A stretch of 64,000 nt of DNA from Streptomyces sp. NL15-2K (GTDB lineage: Bacteria; Actinomycetota; Actinomycetes; Streptomycetales; Streptomycetaceae). This document shows, piece after piece, positions 1 to 9,086 of this stretch. Position 1 is the first letter of the stretch; each line of letters starts with the position of its first letter. The translations under genes were made by a program, and so were the position numbers. The notes under the pieces are model-generated. The model did no database searches and was not told where the DNA came from. It saw only the letters and a list, made by a program, of their open reading frames with translations. Where the stretch lies: contig NZ_CP130630.1 in NCBI RefSeq assembly GCF_030551255.1, forward strand, positions 6,119,501-6,183,500, read 5' to 3'.

Positions 1-197
1 CATGGTGAGCACCACGTCCTCGCGCACCAGCTCGACCATGGCATCGATGTCGACCCGCGCGACCGCGTCCATGTAGCGCTGGAGCAGGGCCATGTCCTCG
101 TCGCTGGGCCGGCCGGCCGACCAGTCCTCACGCCGCTCCGGCAGCGCCTGCCGCAGGGCCGACCGGCCGCGCTGGACCGCGCTGTTCGCCGAGGCGA
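1..197 (-). pseudogene. 3' part of a split ECF sigma factor gene, cut by the window edge
   Basis: Read on the minus strand, this stretch gives ASANSAVQRGRSALRQALPE, the end of a sigma-70 region 4 helix-turn-helix. It then gives MALLQRYMDAVARVDIDAMV, the start of the SnoaL-like C-terminal domain found in ECF41-type sigma factors. The matching 5' part lies at 681-1726, and joining the two restores the usual SVASANSAVQR sequence of region 4. The two halves are separated by about 480 bp of inserted DNA, so the sigma factor cannot be made intact. The gene runs out of the window on the left. The family assignment is firm; the exact joint is uncertain by a few bases because GCGA occurs on both sides. 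Confidence 0.8.
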
Positions 198-680
198 GGG
201 TCGTGCGCAGTGCTCCTGATGGCCTGTGGCTCCTTGGTGCGACTGGGTATCACGGGGTGGTGTTCACTGTGGTGCGATCAGGCTTATGTAGCACTTTCCG
301 GTGACTGTTCATCGTGAGGTGCGGGAGCATGAACGTGCATTCGGTAGCGTGCGTGTCACTGCGAGGCCGGTGAGAGCAGCAGTCACGATTCCGGTCTCCT
401 TGAGAATCCGCCCCGTGCCCAGGAAAGCGACGCGGGGTCCCCGCCCCGCCCGGGTCCACACCGGGCGGAAAGTGCCCGGCGGGGCGGATACCGCAGCCTC
501 CGAATCGCCGCAGCCGGCGGCGCCACAGGCGGCAGGTACCGCACACGATGAGCACCCGCACCGCACCCGGCGGCGACGGCCCACGGTCCCACGGCAGGCG
601 TCCAAACCCCGCCCAGCACGACGGACCACTTCCCGGCATCCAGGAAAACCCAGGATCACCCAGGGAACCTCAGCTCATCA
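198..680 (+). mobile_element. tnpB-less IS605/IS1341-type element inserted in a sigma factor gene
   Basis: This is about 480 bp of non-coding DNA that interrupts an ECF sigma factor gene. Its last 260 bases resemble the 3' end of the complete tnpB element at 6581-8840, in opposite orientation. For example, 531-557 matches the complement of 6749-6775 at 26 of 27 positions, and both end in a GCTCATC motif preceded by an AAAACC or GGAACC box. No transposase or TnpB can be read in it. I infer a non-autonomous relative that keeps the element ends and the presumed guide-RNA region. In both elements the host DNA just after the right end reads ACGCTGG. Confidence 0.7.
361..680 (+). ncRNA. candidate omega (guide) RNA region of the tnpB-less element
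   Basis: IS605-type tnpB genes overlap or precede an RNA that extends to the element's right end; its last bases act as guide against DNA next to the insertion. This segment is the part conserved between the mini-element and the tnpB-bearing copy, which is what an RNA scaffold under selection or recent common origin would give. No fold was computed. If real, the guide would be the host bases after position 680. Confidence 0.35.
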
Positions 681-1726
681 GCGACGCTGGAGCCCAGCAG
701 GTCGGCGGTCTCCTGGGCCGACCATCCGGCGACGTCGCGCAGGATCACGGCGGCGCGCTGGCGTGGCGGGAGCTGCTGGATGGCGGTGAGGAACACGAGC
801 TCGAGCGTCTCGCTCGCGACGGCCTCGGAATCGGGCTCGGGGTGTGAGTGGGCCGTGGCAGGCTCCGGGAGTTGGTCGTCCGGGAAGGGCTGCAGCCAGG
901 GGAGACGGGGTGGCGGTGGTCCGTCGCCGGAGTCCATGCCCGGCACGGGTTCGTAGCGGGCCGGGCGCCGGTTCTGCTTGCGCAGGAAGTCGAGGCAGGC
1001 GTTGGTGGCGATGCGGTAGAGCCAGGCGCGCGGGTTGTCGACACCGCCCCTCGCCTCAAGGGCCTGCCAGGCCTTGAGGAACGTCTCCTGGGTGAGGTCC
1101 TCGGCCTCGTCGTACGAGCCGAGCAGCCGATAGCAGTGCGCCCGCAGCTCCCGCCTGTGCCCCTCGACGAGAGCGGCGAAGGCGTCCTCACCGGAATGCG
1201 TCACGCCGGAATGCGTCACGCCGGAATGCGTCACGCCGGAATGCGTGACGGTGGAATGCGTGACGGTGGAAAACGTCACAGCGGATTGCGTCACACCGGA
1301 TTGCGTCACACCGGATTGCGTGACGGCGGACTGCGTGACGGCGGAATTCGTCACGTCGGCAGGTGTGACGCTTTCCGCGTCGCCGGCGACGACCGGCGTG
1401 GCGACCACCGGTCGAGCGGGATCCTGACGTGCCTCACCTGCCTGACGTGCCTCACCTGCTTGACGGGCGAGGCGCCGCAACTGCGCGAACCGCGTCGACA
1501 GGGCCTCGACATCGGCGCGGAACACGACTCCGGGTTCCAGCCGCAGCCGCCCCAGTCGATCCCCGATATCGGAGATCAGCTCCCTGACGGGCACGCCGAC
1601 CGGCCGCCGCCGCTCCCGGTAGGCGCGCTGACGGCACGCCTGCGAGCAGTACGACGCGGCCCGCCCCGGCCCGCCACCGGTCACGATCGGGCCCCCGCAC
1701 GCTTGGCACCTTCCTGTCATGCTCAC
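681..1726 (-). pseudogene. 5' part of a split ECF sigma factor gene with an N-terminal zinc ribbon
   Basis: The start is GTG at 1726 or ATG at 1720. The reading frame opens with a small zinc-binding module (CQACGGPI, then YCSQACRQRAYRERRR), followed by about 60 residues of linker and a run of VTxSG pentapeptides. After that come sigma region 2 (FAALVEGHRRELRAHCYRLL, DEAEDLTQETFLKAW) and region 4 (LPPRQRAAVILRDVAGWSAQ). It breaks after LLGSSVA, where 7 foreign residues lead to a stop inside the inserted element. The rest of region 4 and the SnoaL-like domain lie at 1-197. A zinc ribbon plus pentapeptide linker in front of an ECF sigma factor is unusual. The truncated protein keeps region 2 but lacks the recognition helix of region 4. 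Confidence 0.8.
1190..1366 (-). repeat. 15-bp tandem repeat encoding VTHSG/VTQSG pentapeptides
   Basis: Roughly a dozen 15-bp units of the form GAATGCGTCACGCCG lie in frame inside the sigma factor gene and encode degenerate pentapeptides (VTHSG, VTQSG, VTQSA, VTFST). They form the linker between the zinc ribbon and sigma region 2. The near-identical units at the region-2 end point to recent expansion; the distal units are more diverged. Confidence 0.85.
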
Positions 1727-1784
1727 ACGTTAGCCGCCAGGTGCGCAGATGCTCCCAGGTCAGGGTGGGTCACTACCGGCCGGC

Positions 1785-2687
1785 TCATCCCAGCGCCAGC
1801 GACGCCTGCACCGGCAGATGGTCGCTCGGGAACCGGCCGTCCATCGAGAACGTGTTGATCGCCGCCCAGTGCGTGGTCACCCCGGGAGTGGAGAGAATCC
1901 AGTCGATACGCCGGCCGCCGGGCTCCGGCGGCCGGAAGCCGTTGTAGGTCGCGTACAGCGGGCCGCGCGCACCCGCCGCGTCCCAGGTGTCCACGAGGCC
2001 GGCGTCCAGCATCGTGTCGTAGACCGGGTCGTCGTGGGCCGCGGCGTTGAAGTCGCCGGTCACCACTACCGGTACGGAGGGGTCGAACCCGCCGATCGTC
2101 TCGCCGATGAGCTCCGCGGCGCGCTCGCGCGCGTACTGGCTCGTGCCGTCCAGATGGGTGTTGAGGACGTAGAACTCCCGTCCGCCGTCGCTCAGATCGC
2201 TGAAGCGGACCCATGTCACCAGGCGCGGGAAGCGTCCGCCCCAGGTGTTGGAGGCCATGACGTTCGGCGTGTCGGAGAGCCAGAAGTGGTCGAAGTCGAT
2301 CGGGTCCAGGCGTCTGGTGTCGTAGAAGAGCGCCATGAACTCATCGTCGCCGCCGCCCATCCGGCCGATGCCGAGCCATTCATAGTGCGGGCCGATGTCC
2401 TTCTCTATCTTGCGCAGTTGCTGGTAGAGGCCCTCCTGGGTGCCGAGGACGTGAGGCTGCTCCCGGCGCAGCAGTTCCCGCATCACCGGTCGGCGCACGG
2501 GCCAGCGGTTGCTGCCGGTGCTGCTGGCGAAGCGCAGGTTGTACGTCATGACGTTCAGCGCGCCCGGATGCTCGCCGGCCGCGGCCGGCCGTGCGGACCC
2601 GGCGGTGGTGAGCAGCGGTACGGAGATCGCCGCGGCCGCCGCTGCCCTCAGGCCCTGGCGGCGCGTCACTCGTACGTCGTTCGGCAC
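1785..2687 (-). CDS. Tat-exported endonuclease/exonuclease/phosphatase family protein
   Basis: This 300-residue protein begins with a twin-arginine signal (TRRQGLRAAAAAA, with a hydrophobic stretch to about residue 38), so it is probably secreted folded. The mature part carries the metal-dependent hydrolase signature motifs of the EEP superfamily in order: MTYNLRF (Asn50), GTQEG (Glu85), NTHLD, GDFNA near residue 210, and SDHLPV close to the C terminus. Such proteins cleave phosphodiester bonds in nucleic acids, inositol phosphates or sphingomyelin; the substrate cannot be told here. The length is normal for a secreted single-domain member. It is divergent from the PAP2 phosphatase gene that starts 151 bp away. 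Confidence 0.85.
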   Translation of the reverse strand: MPNDVRVTRRQGLRAAAAAAISVPLLTTAGSARPAAAGEHPGALNVMTYNLRFASSTGSNRWPVRRPVMRELLRREQPHVLGTQEGLYQQLRKIEKDIGPHYEWLGIGRMGGGDDEFMALFYDTRRLDPIDFDHFWLSDTPNVMASNTWGGRFPRLVTWVRFSDLSDGGREFYVLNTHLDGTSQYARERAAELIGETIGGFDPSVPVVVTGDFNAAAHDDPVYDTMLDAGLVDTWDAAGARGPLYATYNGFRPPEPGGRRIDWILSTPGVTTHWAAINTFSMDGRFPSDHLPVQASLALG

Positions 2688-2837
2688 GGTCCCTCCCCTT
2701 GGGAGCCGGAATGAAGGTGCGTACTCCTATACGGAAGAAAACCGGCCGGAACGCGAACTGTGATCCTTCCGTCTTCCTCTGCCGGGGGCCCTGTTCCAGG
2801 ACCCAAAACAGATCAAATCGACCAAGAATTGAGATAT

Positions 2838-4235
2838 ATGACATCGCGTGTGTTCTCGCGAATAAACGGCAGAATTACGTTCTCCGTGTGCCGTCAACCA
2901 CGGGCGAGACTCTGGGCCGTAGCGGGTGTGGCGGCCCTGGGATTCCTCATCGTGCTGGAGCTCGCCGCGCGTCGCTACGGCCTGCCAGGGCCGATGGCCA
3001 ACCAAGTGAAAGAGGTGATATTCGCCCCCAAATCGGGGCCTTTGCTCTACGCCAGTATGGCGTTGATGATGGTGGTACTCACCTGGCGGCAACGGTTCAT
3101 CGCGGCTGGTGTCGCGATCGGCATCGACGTCGTCTTCTTGCTGGTGCGGTGGGCGGTCGACGCCAAGACGACCGACGGCCACCCCTTCGGCAACGGCGCG
3201 TTGTGGGTGATTCTGGGCTATGCGGTCATCGCCGTCACGCGCCGCACCGGCCAGGAACGCGTCCTGCTGCTGAAGGGGGTCGGGCTGGGCCTGCTGCTGG
3301 TGGCCGGCCGCAAGACCGGCGACACCTGGCTGCTCATCACGTCGAAGACCCGCTCGACGGTGCTCGACCAGTACGTGGCGACCGCCGATCACGCGCTGGG
3401 TGACCCGTCATGGGTGGTGGGCCGGATTGTCACGGCCACCGGCTCGATCGGCTTCAACTCTCTCGACTTCGTCTACGGTCAACTCGCGGTGGCCGCGGTC
3501 GTCGTCGCGCTGTATCAACTGCGCAATGTGGCGGTCGAGCGCCGCTTCCCGCGCCATCATCTGGTGCGCACCTTTCTGGTGATCGGCCTCCTCGGCCCGG
3601 CCATCTACATGGTCTTCCCGGTGGTCGGACCGATCTTCGCGTACGGCTCTGGCACCGAGCACTGGGCGGCCGTCAGCCTGTGGTCGCCGACGCAGCCCAG
3701 CGAGCACTGGGCGGTGGCCGATCTGTGGCCGGAAACGCCGCCGCCGATCATTACCCCGCACCACATGCCGTTCGACGAAATCACCCCGCGCAACTGCATG
3801 CCCAGCCTGCACACAGCGTGGGCGACCGCGATCTTCATTCATTCCCGCAAGGGTCCGCGGGTGCTGCGCTTCGCCGGCGCGTTCTGGCTGATCGCCACGC
3901 TCGGTGCGACGCTGGGCTTCGGCTACCACTACGGCGTGGATCTCCTTGCCGGTGTGGTGTTCGCGCTCACGATCGAGGCGGCTCTGCGCTCGCTCGAACG
4001 CGGCTGGGACCGATCAGGAATCCAGCTGGTCGCTTACGGCGCGACGGTCTTCGCCGCGCTCCTGGTGTCATATCGCTATCTGTCGACGGAGATGGCCGCA
4101 CATCCGTGGGTGTTCGGACCGCTTCTCATTCTGGCGATGACCTCGGTGATCTACGGCTACGTACGGACCACCAAACTGTGGGAAGGGAAGCCCCCACCAG
4201 CGCGGCAACCGGAACCGCGACTCGAACTGGTTTGA
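2838..4235 (+). CDS. PAP2-superfamily membrane phosphatase / inositolphosphotransferase-like protein
   Basis: The ATG at 2838 gives a 465-residue polytopic membrane protein; an upstream in-frame start at 2760 would add 26 polar residues and looks less natural. The PAP2 motifs appear as CMPSLHTAWATA near residue 322 and FGYHYGVDLLAG near residue 362, the two histidine-containing loops of the active site. The SLH form of motif 2 is that of the AUR1/inositolphosphorylceramide-synthase-like branch rather than classical PSGH phosphatases. It probably acts on a lipid head group at the outer membrane face. Its stop lies 1 bp from the stop of the convergent regulator remnant. Confidence 0.8.
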   Translation: MTSRVFSRINGRITFSVCRQPRARLWAVAGVAALGFLIVLELAARRYGLPGPMANQVKEVIFAPKSGPLLYASMALMMVVLTWRQRFIAAGVAIGIDVVFLLVRWAVDAKTTDGHPFGNGALWVILGYAVIAVTRRTGQERVLLLKGVGLGLLLVAGRKTGDTWLLITSKTRSTVLDQYVATADHALGDPSWVVGRIVTATGSIGFNSLDFVYGQLAVAAVVVALYQLRNVAVERRFPRHHLVRTFLVIGLLGPAIYMVFPVVGPIFAYGSGTEHWAAVSLWSPTQPSEHWAVADLWPETPPPIITPHHMPFDEITPRNCMPSLHTAWATAIFIHSRKGPRVLRFAGAFWLIATLGATLGFGYHYGVDLLAGVVFALTIEAALRSLERGWDRSGIQLVAYGATVFAALLVSYRYLSTEMAAHPWVFGPLLILAMTSVIYGYVRTTKLWEGKPPPARQPEPRLELV

Positions 4236-4236
4236 A

Positions 4237-6576
4237 TCACGTCGCCTCAGGCGGCCGTCGCGGCGGCGGTGGTGCGGCCTGCGCATACGCTGCCTCCGGC
4301 GACAGCGACGCTCCCTTCGTGAAGGTCTCCCCGAACCCCGCCGCTCCCAGCGCGGTCGTCGCCGCGGCGGTGGTGCGGTCGACGTCCGGGCGTTCCGCGG
4401 CGGGGAGCGGCGCGCCCGTGGCGGCGCGGGCGGCGGAGGCGGCGCCGAGGAGGAGCGCCGCGGTCCCGGGGCGGTCCGCGAGGGCGTGGGCGGCGGCGAG
4501 GCCCTCCAGGGCGAGGGCGACTGCCCGGGGGTCGCCGGTGGTGAGGGCCGTTGCGTAGCCCTCCTCGTGGTGCGCCAGCGCACCCCGCGCGTCGCCGCGC
4601 AGCTCCGCGATGAAGCCCAGCTCCGCCAGGATCAGCGCGTTCGCCCCGTCGAGACCGACCTGGCGGTGCCAATCCAGGACCGTACGCATCCGGGCGGCGG
4701 CCTCGTCGAGGAGCCCCTCGCGGCGCGCGCCGAGGCCGAGCCCCAGCTCCGCGTTGATCTCGCCCGCACGGAAGCCGAGTTCGGCGGCGAGGCGCCGGGA
4801 CCGCTCGTGGTACTCGCGCGCCCTGCCGAGGTCGCCGGTGAGCAGCGCCGTCCGTCCGAGCCCGGACAGCAGGTCCGCGGCCTGGGTGGAGAGGCCGAAC
4901 TCCTCGGCGGTGACCAGCCCGCCCTGCCGCAGCCGGGCCGCCCGCTCGTAGTCGCCGTGGATCTCGGCGACCGACGCCAGCGGGTACACCGACCACAACT
5001 GGCCGCAGGCGTCCCCGACTTCGCCGAAGAGCTCCGCGCTGCGCCCCGCGTCCGCCTCCGTACCGGCCAGATCGCCCCGCAGCAGCCGCTGCATGGACCG
5101 GTCCGCCAGCGCGGCCGCCTCTCCCCAGCGCTCACCGAGCGCCCTGAAGCCGTCCAGTGACGCCTCGGTGAGCGCCTCGCCCTCCAGGAGATCCCCCGTC
5201 CCGCACAGGGCGTGAGCCAGGAACCACCGTGCCCACGCCGTCCCCACCGGGTCACCGAGCTGTTCGCACGCCTTGAGCGCCGTCTCGATCCGGGCCGCCC
5301 GGTCGGTGCCGTCGCCGGTCAGGATGGTGATGCCGGTCTGCCACACGCCGGCCTTCGCCCGCAGCGCCGCGTCCCCGCCGGGCAGCGCGAGCGCCCCGGC
5401 GACCGAGCGCCGCGCCTCGCCGAGCCGGCCGCGCAGGATCCAGTACCAGCAGAGCGCGTCGACGAGCCGGAGCGCGTGGTCCGTCTCACGCCGTTCGACC
5501 GCACCGTCCAGGGCCGAGCGCAGATTCGCGCTCTCGGTGTCCAGCCGTGACAGCCACGCGCCCTGCCGGTGTCCCCGCAGTTCGGGCTCCGCTGTCTCGG
5601 CGAGCCCCATGCAGTACGCGAGGTGCCGCCGTCGTACCGGCTCCGTCTCGTCAGCTTCCCTCATTCGCTCGACGCAGTACGCGGAGATGGACTCCAGCAG
5701 CCGGTAACGAGGGCCCTCGACCCCGTCGACGGCGACCACGAGCGACCGGTCCACCAGCCGCACCAGCAGGTTCAGTACGTCCCGGGCGTCGACCCCGTCG
5801 CCCGCGCACACCTCCTCGGCCGCCTCCAGCGTGCACCCCTCGGCATGCACGGCGAGCCGCCGCAGCACGGCCTGTTCGGGTTCGCTCAGCAGCTCCCAGC
5901 TCCAGTCGATCACCGCGCGCAGCGTCCGCTGGCGGGCCGGCGCACCCCGCTGCCCGGCGCTGAGCAGCCGGAACCGGTCGTCCAGCCCCTCCAGCAGCCG
6001 GTGCACACCGAGGGCCCGCACCCGGGTCGCGGCCAGCTCCAGGGCCAGCGGAATCCCGTCCAGCCGACGGCAGATGGCGCCGACCGCGTCCGCGTTGCGC
6101 GGATCGAGCGCGAAGCCGGGCGCGGCGGCCGCCGCCCGTGCCGAGAACAGGTCGACCGCGTCCCGCGGAGCGAGCGGCGGCACGGCCCACAGGGTCTCTC
6201 CGGCCAGCGCCAACGGCTCCTGACTGGTCGTCAGCATCACCAGCCCTGGAGCCGACCGCAGCAGCAGCTCAGCCAGGGCCGCGGCCTCGTCGATCACATG
6301 CTCGCAGTTGTCGAGGACGAGCAGCGTCCGCTTGCCGCGCAGCACCTCGGCGAGCCGGTTCGCCGCGTCGAAAGGTGGCTCCCCTTCGGGCCGTACGCCC
6401 CAGACCCCGTCGTCCCGCAACTCCATCGTGGCCGCGACGACCTCGGCCAGGGCACCGCCGGATCCGGCGAGTTCGACCAGCCATGCCCCGTCCGGGAAGC
6501 CGCCCTTGAGCTGCTCGGCGACGGCGACCGCGAGCCGGGTCTTGCCGACGCCGCCGGGTCCGGTAAGGGTGACCAG
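4237..6576 (-). pseudogene. 3' part of a split AfsR/SARP-type STAND regulator
   Basis: The frame reads LVTLTGPGGVGKTRLAVAVA (Walker A), then LLVLDNCEHVID (Walker B), LTTSQEPLALAGE, and GIPLALELAATRVRAL. This is the NB-ARC ATPase of AfsR-like regulators. About 500 residues of TPR-like helices follow, ending TKGASLSPEAAYAQ. The frame is open upstream only because it continues by chance into the tnpB element at 6581-8840. The sequence that should precede it, ending VGREDEVAAVRKLLGNRR, is at 8841-9086. The gene is therefore split by the element, and also lacks its DNA-binding domain through a separate deletion at about 9086. Confidence 0.85.
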
Positions 6577-6584
6577 CGTCTCAG

Positions 6585-6900
6585 ATGAGCTTAGGTTTTC
6601 CTGGGTGGGGCTGGGTTTTCGGCCCGGTCCCGGTGGAAAAGTGATCTCGGCTGTGCCCCGGGCTGTATCCGTCGTGTGACGGGGGTGGCGTGGGTGTGCA
6701 GGTGGAAGCCTGCGCCGAGTCTGGCCCCGTGTGGCTGGTGCCGGGTGGGGGTGCTCATCGTGTGCGGTGCCTGCCGCCGTCCGCGCCGCTGGGTGCGGTG
6801 GGTGGGTGACTGGGGCGTCCGCCCCGCCGGACGCTTTCCACTCGGGCCCGCAGCAGCGGTCTGCGCTGCGGGTGTTGTGGGTGGGGCGGGGGCCCTGCGT
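6585..6900 (-). ncRNA. candidate omega RNA overlapping the 3' end of tnpB
   Basis: This is the 3' portion of the element, from the distal tnpB codons to the right end. It is the only long part shared with the tnpB-less element at 198-680. Position and conservation fit the omega RNA scaffold of TnpB systems, with the guide formed by the regulator bases after the right end (complement of about 6560-6580). This is family knowledge plus local comparison; no structure was computed. Confidence 0.45.
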
Positions 6901-8672
6901 CGCTGCCTGGGCACAGGGCGGTTTCTCGTGGGGCCCGCTTTGGTCCGGTCCGCGGCAGTGTGCTGCGGACCGGACTCGGGGGCGGGCCTGGGGTGGGTGG
7001 TGTGCCGGACCGGCTGGTCCAGCTCCGGGGCCGTGCGGCGGATCACGTAGGTGCCACTCGCGCGGTCCAGGACGGTTGTGTGCTGGTGTTGCAGGCCGCG
7101 GGCGCCGATCCGCTGCCAGGCGGCGACGTCCCGGTCGGTGCTGTATCCGCAGGCGGTGTTGGGGCAGCTCGCCCATTTCCAGCCCGGTGTGGTGCGGTCG
7201 GGGGCGGCGCGGTGGCGGAAGGCGCTCAGGCATCTGGGGCAGTACCTGGAGGTGCCGCGGGCGGGGACGATGACCACCGTGATGCCGTATTTCGCGGCCT
7301 GGTGGCGGGTGTGGGTGACGATCTGTCCGCGCACACTGGAGGAGAGGCGGGTGTTGAGGGTGCGGCCCTTGCCCCGGGCCTCCATGTCCCGCAGGTCCTC
7401 CAGGTAGATCACCGACGCTCTCGCGGCGCGGGCGTGGCCGACCATGAAATGGGCGGCGGCCCTGGCGAGCTGCTCGTTCAGCCGCGTACGACGCTTGCTC
7501 ACCCGCGCGTGCTCGGTGCGCAGCACCGCCAGTTTCGCCGTCGTGAGCGGATCGGGGCGCAGCCCGGATGCGGTGTGGCCGTCGGTCAGGGACCGCAGGT
7601 GGGCGGCCTTGGCCCAGAGCTGTTCGGCCAGCACACGCAGCCGGTCGGCCTTGGCCAGCACCCCGTCCGGGCGGAAGAACACCGGCTGCCCGTTCGTGTG
7701 CACGGTCGGCTGGGTGCCGCCGGCCAGGGTCAGTGTCCCGCCGGTGAGGAGGGTGTTCAGCCCGTAGTCGAAGGCCACCGCCCGCACATGCCCGTCGCGC
7801 CGGGTCGTGGGCACGGCGGTGGTGTGGGCGACGTCCAGGCGCAGGCGTCCGCCGCGCAGGCGCAGGGTCGGGGCGTGCAGGGCGGCCGTGACGGGGATGG
7901 TGGGCGGCAGCCGGAACCGGATCACCACGGAGTGCCAGTCACCCCGGGTGCGCGGATCGGGCCGCACCGGCAGGCGCACGGTCAGCACCGCGTAGCGGGC
8001 CGGGTCGTCCTCGCAGCGGGCCAGCGTGGCCAGCTGCTTGTCGGCGGCGGCCAGCACCACCTGACGGCCGCCGCCCGGCGCCGCCTCCAGCTCACACAGA
8101 CCGGCGGGCAGCCGCCCATGCGTGGTGTGGAAGGCGGCCACCTGCCGGGTGCGGGCGCGCAGGATCGAGGCCGCCACACCCTGCCCGTCCGGACAGGCGG
8201 CCCGCAGCGCCTCCCACTCGCCCGCGGTGCGCCGCATCGGATCGGCGTCGGGGCCGGTGGGCCAGGTGGCCAGTACCGCGTCGGTGATCTGAGTACGCCA
8301 CCAGGCAGAGCGCAGCGCCCGCCCGGCCTGCTCCTCGGCGACCCGCCGCACCCGGTCAGGAACGTACAGTCCTTCGGGCACGGTGGCCGCCCAGCCCAGC
8401 ATCCGCAGCGCCATCCACGCGTTCGACGGCAGCCGCTGCCCCGACCGGTCCCGCCCGCAGGCGAGTTGGGCCAGGTCCGGACGGTTCCAGCGGGTGCCGG
8501 TCACTGACGTGCACATGCTCTCGACCAGGGCCGTCAGCCAGCCCACCCTCCCGGCCAGCACATCGGCGCCCAGGACCTCACCGGTGACGGTGTCCAGGCC
8601 GCGGAACGCGGACGCCGACGCGCACGCCACCCGCGCCGCCTGCCCCTCACCCAGCTCGACCTTCCGCCGCAC
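6591..8672 (-). CDS. tnpB: TnpB-family RNA-guided nuclease (IS605 OrfB type)
   Basis: The frame encodes 693 residues, longer than the roughly 400 of typical TnpB because of an N-terminal part of about 290 residues and a C-terminal tail. The RuvC-like catalytic residues are all visible: Asp in AVAFDYGLNTLL (about 302), Glu in VIYLEDLRDME (about 424), and Asp in STDRDVAAWQR (about 514). The zinc ribbon CPRC...CPNTAC sits between the last two. TnpB proteins are guided by an omega RNA made from the element's 3' end and cut the empty donor or target site. The low-complexity tail after residue 530 overlaps the presumed RNA region and may not be functional protein. The gene looks intact. Confidence 0.85.
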   Translation of the reverse strand: MRRKVELGEGQAARVACASASAFRGLDTVTGEVLGADVLAGRVGWLTALVESMCTSVTGTRWNRPDLAQLACGRDRSGQRLPSNAWMALRMLGWAATVPEGLYVPDRVRRVAEEQAGRALRSAWWRTQITDAVLATWPTGPDADPMRRTAGEWEALRAACPDGQGVAASILRARTRQVAAFHTTHGRLPAGLCELEAAPGGGRQVVLAAADKQLATLARCEDDPARYAVLTVRLPVRPDPRTRGDWHSVVIRFRLPPTIPVTAALHAPTLRLRGGRLRLDVAHTTAVPTTRRDGHVRAVAFDYGLNTLLTGGTLTLAGGTQPTVHTNGQPVFFRPDGVLAKADRLRVLAEQLWAKAAHLRSLTDGHTASGLRPDPLTTAKLAVLRTEHARVSKRRTRLNEQLARAAAHFMVGHARAARASVIYLEDLRDMEARGKGRTLNTRLSSSVRGQIVTHTRHQAAKYGITVVIVPARGTSRYCPRCLSAFRHRAAPDRTTPGWKWASCPNTACGYSTDRDVAAWQRIGARGLQHQHTTVLDRASGTYVIRRTAPELDQPVRHTTHPRPAPESGPQHTAADRTKAGPTRNRPVPRQRRRAPAPPTTPAAQTAAAGPSGKRPAGRTPQSPTHRTQRRGRRQAPHTMSTPTRHQPHGARLGAGFHLHTHATPVTRRIQPGAQPRSLFHRDRAENPAPPRKT

Positions 8673-8840
8673 CCTGTCACCCCCGCCCGGCCACCCAGAA
8701 CCGCTGTCCGATCATCGAACTCACTTACACAACGCACCCCGCCCGGAAAGGTCACGCAGCAACCGCAAGAGCCCCGAAGAGACCGGAAGAATCACAGCAA
8801 CACCAAGGAAACCCAAGCCAATCGGTCCGCTGTTAGTGAC

Positions 8841-9086
8841 CCTCCGGTTGCCGAGGAGTTTGCGTACGGCGGCGACCTCGTCCTCCCGGCCGACGAGCGT
8901 GCTGAACGGGGCGAGGATGTGCGTCCTGGTGCGGAAAGGAGCAAGGTCCTGACCGGTGGCGCCCAGCTCCGGGTCCTGCCGGAGCATCGCCCGCTGCAGC
9001 CCGGCCAGTTCGGGGCTCGGGTCGAGACCGAGTTCCTCCGCGAGCCGGGTCCGCAGCTCTTCGTATCCGGCGAGCGCCTCGCTCGG
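8841..9086 (-). pseudogene. middle fragment of the split AfsR/SARP-type regulator (BTAD end and linker)
   Basis: The minus-strand frame reads EALAGYEELRTRLAEELGLD, then ELAGLQRAMLRQDPEL and STLVGREDEVAAVRKLLGNRR. This is the end of the bacterial transcriptional activation domain followed by the linker into the NB-ARC domain. It belongs in frame before the part at 4237-6576. The N-terminal OmpR-type DNA-binding half is missing. The next bases on the right already encode an MFS transporter on the opposite strand, so the 5' end was lost by a deletion. Confidence 0.85.

Larger units (their letters stand above)
6581..8840 (-). mobile_element. IS1341-type element carrying tnpB, inserted in the AfsR-like regulator gene
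   Basis: This is a 2.26-kb insertion on the minus strand between the codons for LLGNRR and LVTLTGP of the regulator. It contains one tnpB gene and no Y1 transposase tnpA, so it would need a TnpA in trans to move. There is no target duplication or terminal inverted repeat, as expected for the IS200/IS605 group. The right end reads AGGAAAACCTAAGCTCATC on the minus strand and matches the right end of the mini-element at 198-680. The ends are placed from the joint of the regulator reading frame and may be off by a few bases. Confidence 0.8.

Noticed and set aside
1190..1366. Possible CRISPR array from regular repeats
   Set aside because: The 15-bp units are contiguous, without spacers, and in frame inside a gene.
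4237..7233. A single 998-codon frame running through regulator and tnpB sequence
   Set aside because: The first 200 codons are antisense-like readings of the tnpB 3' region; the frame only happens to be open across the insertion joint.
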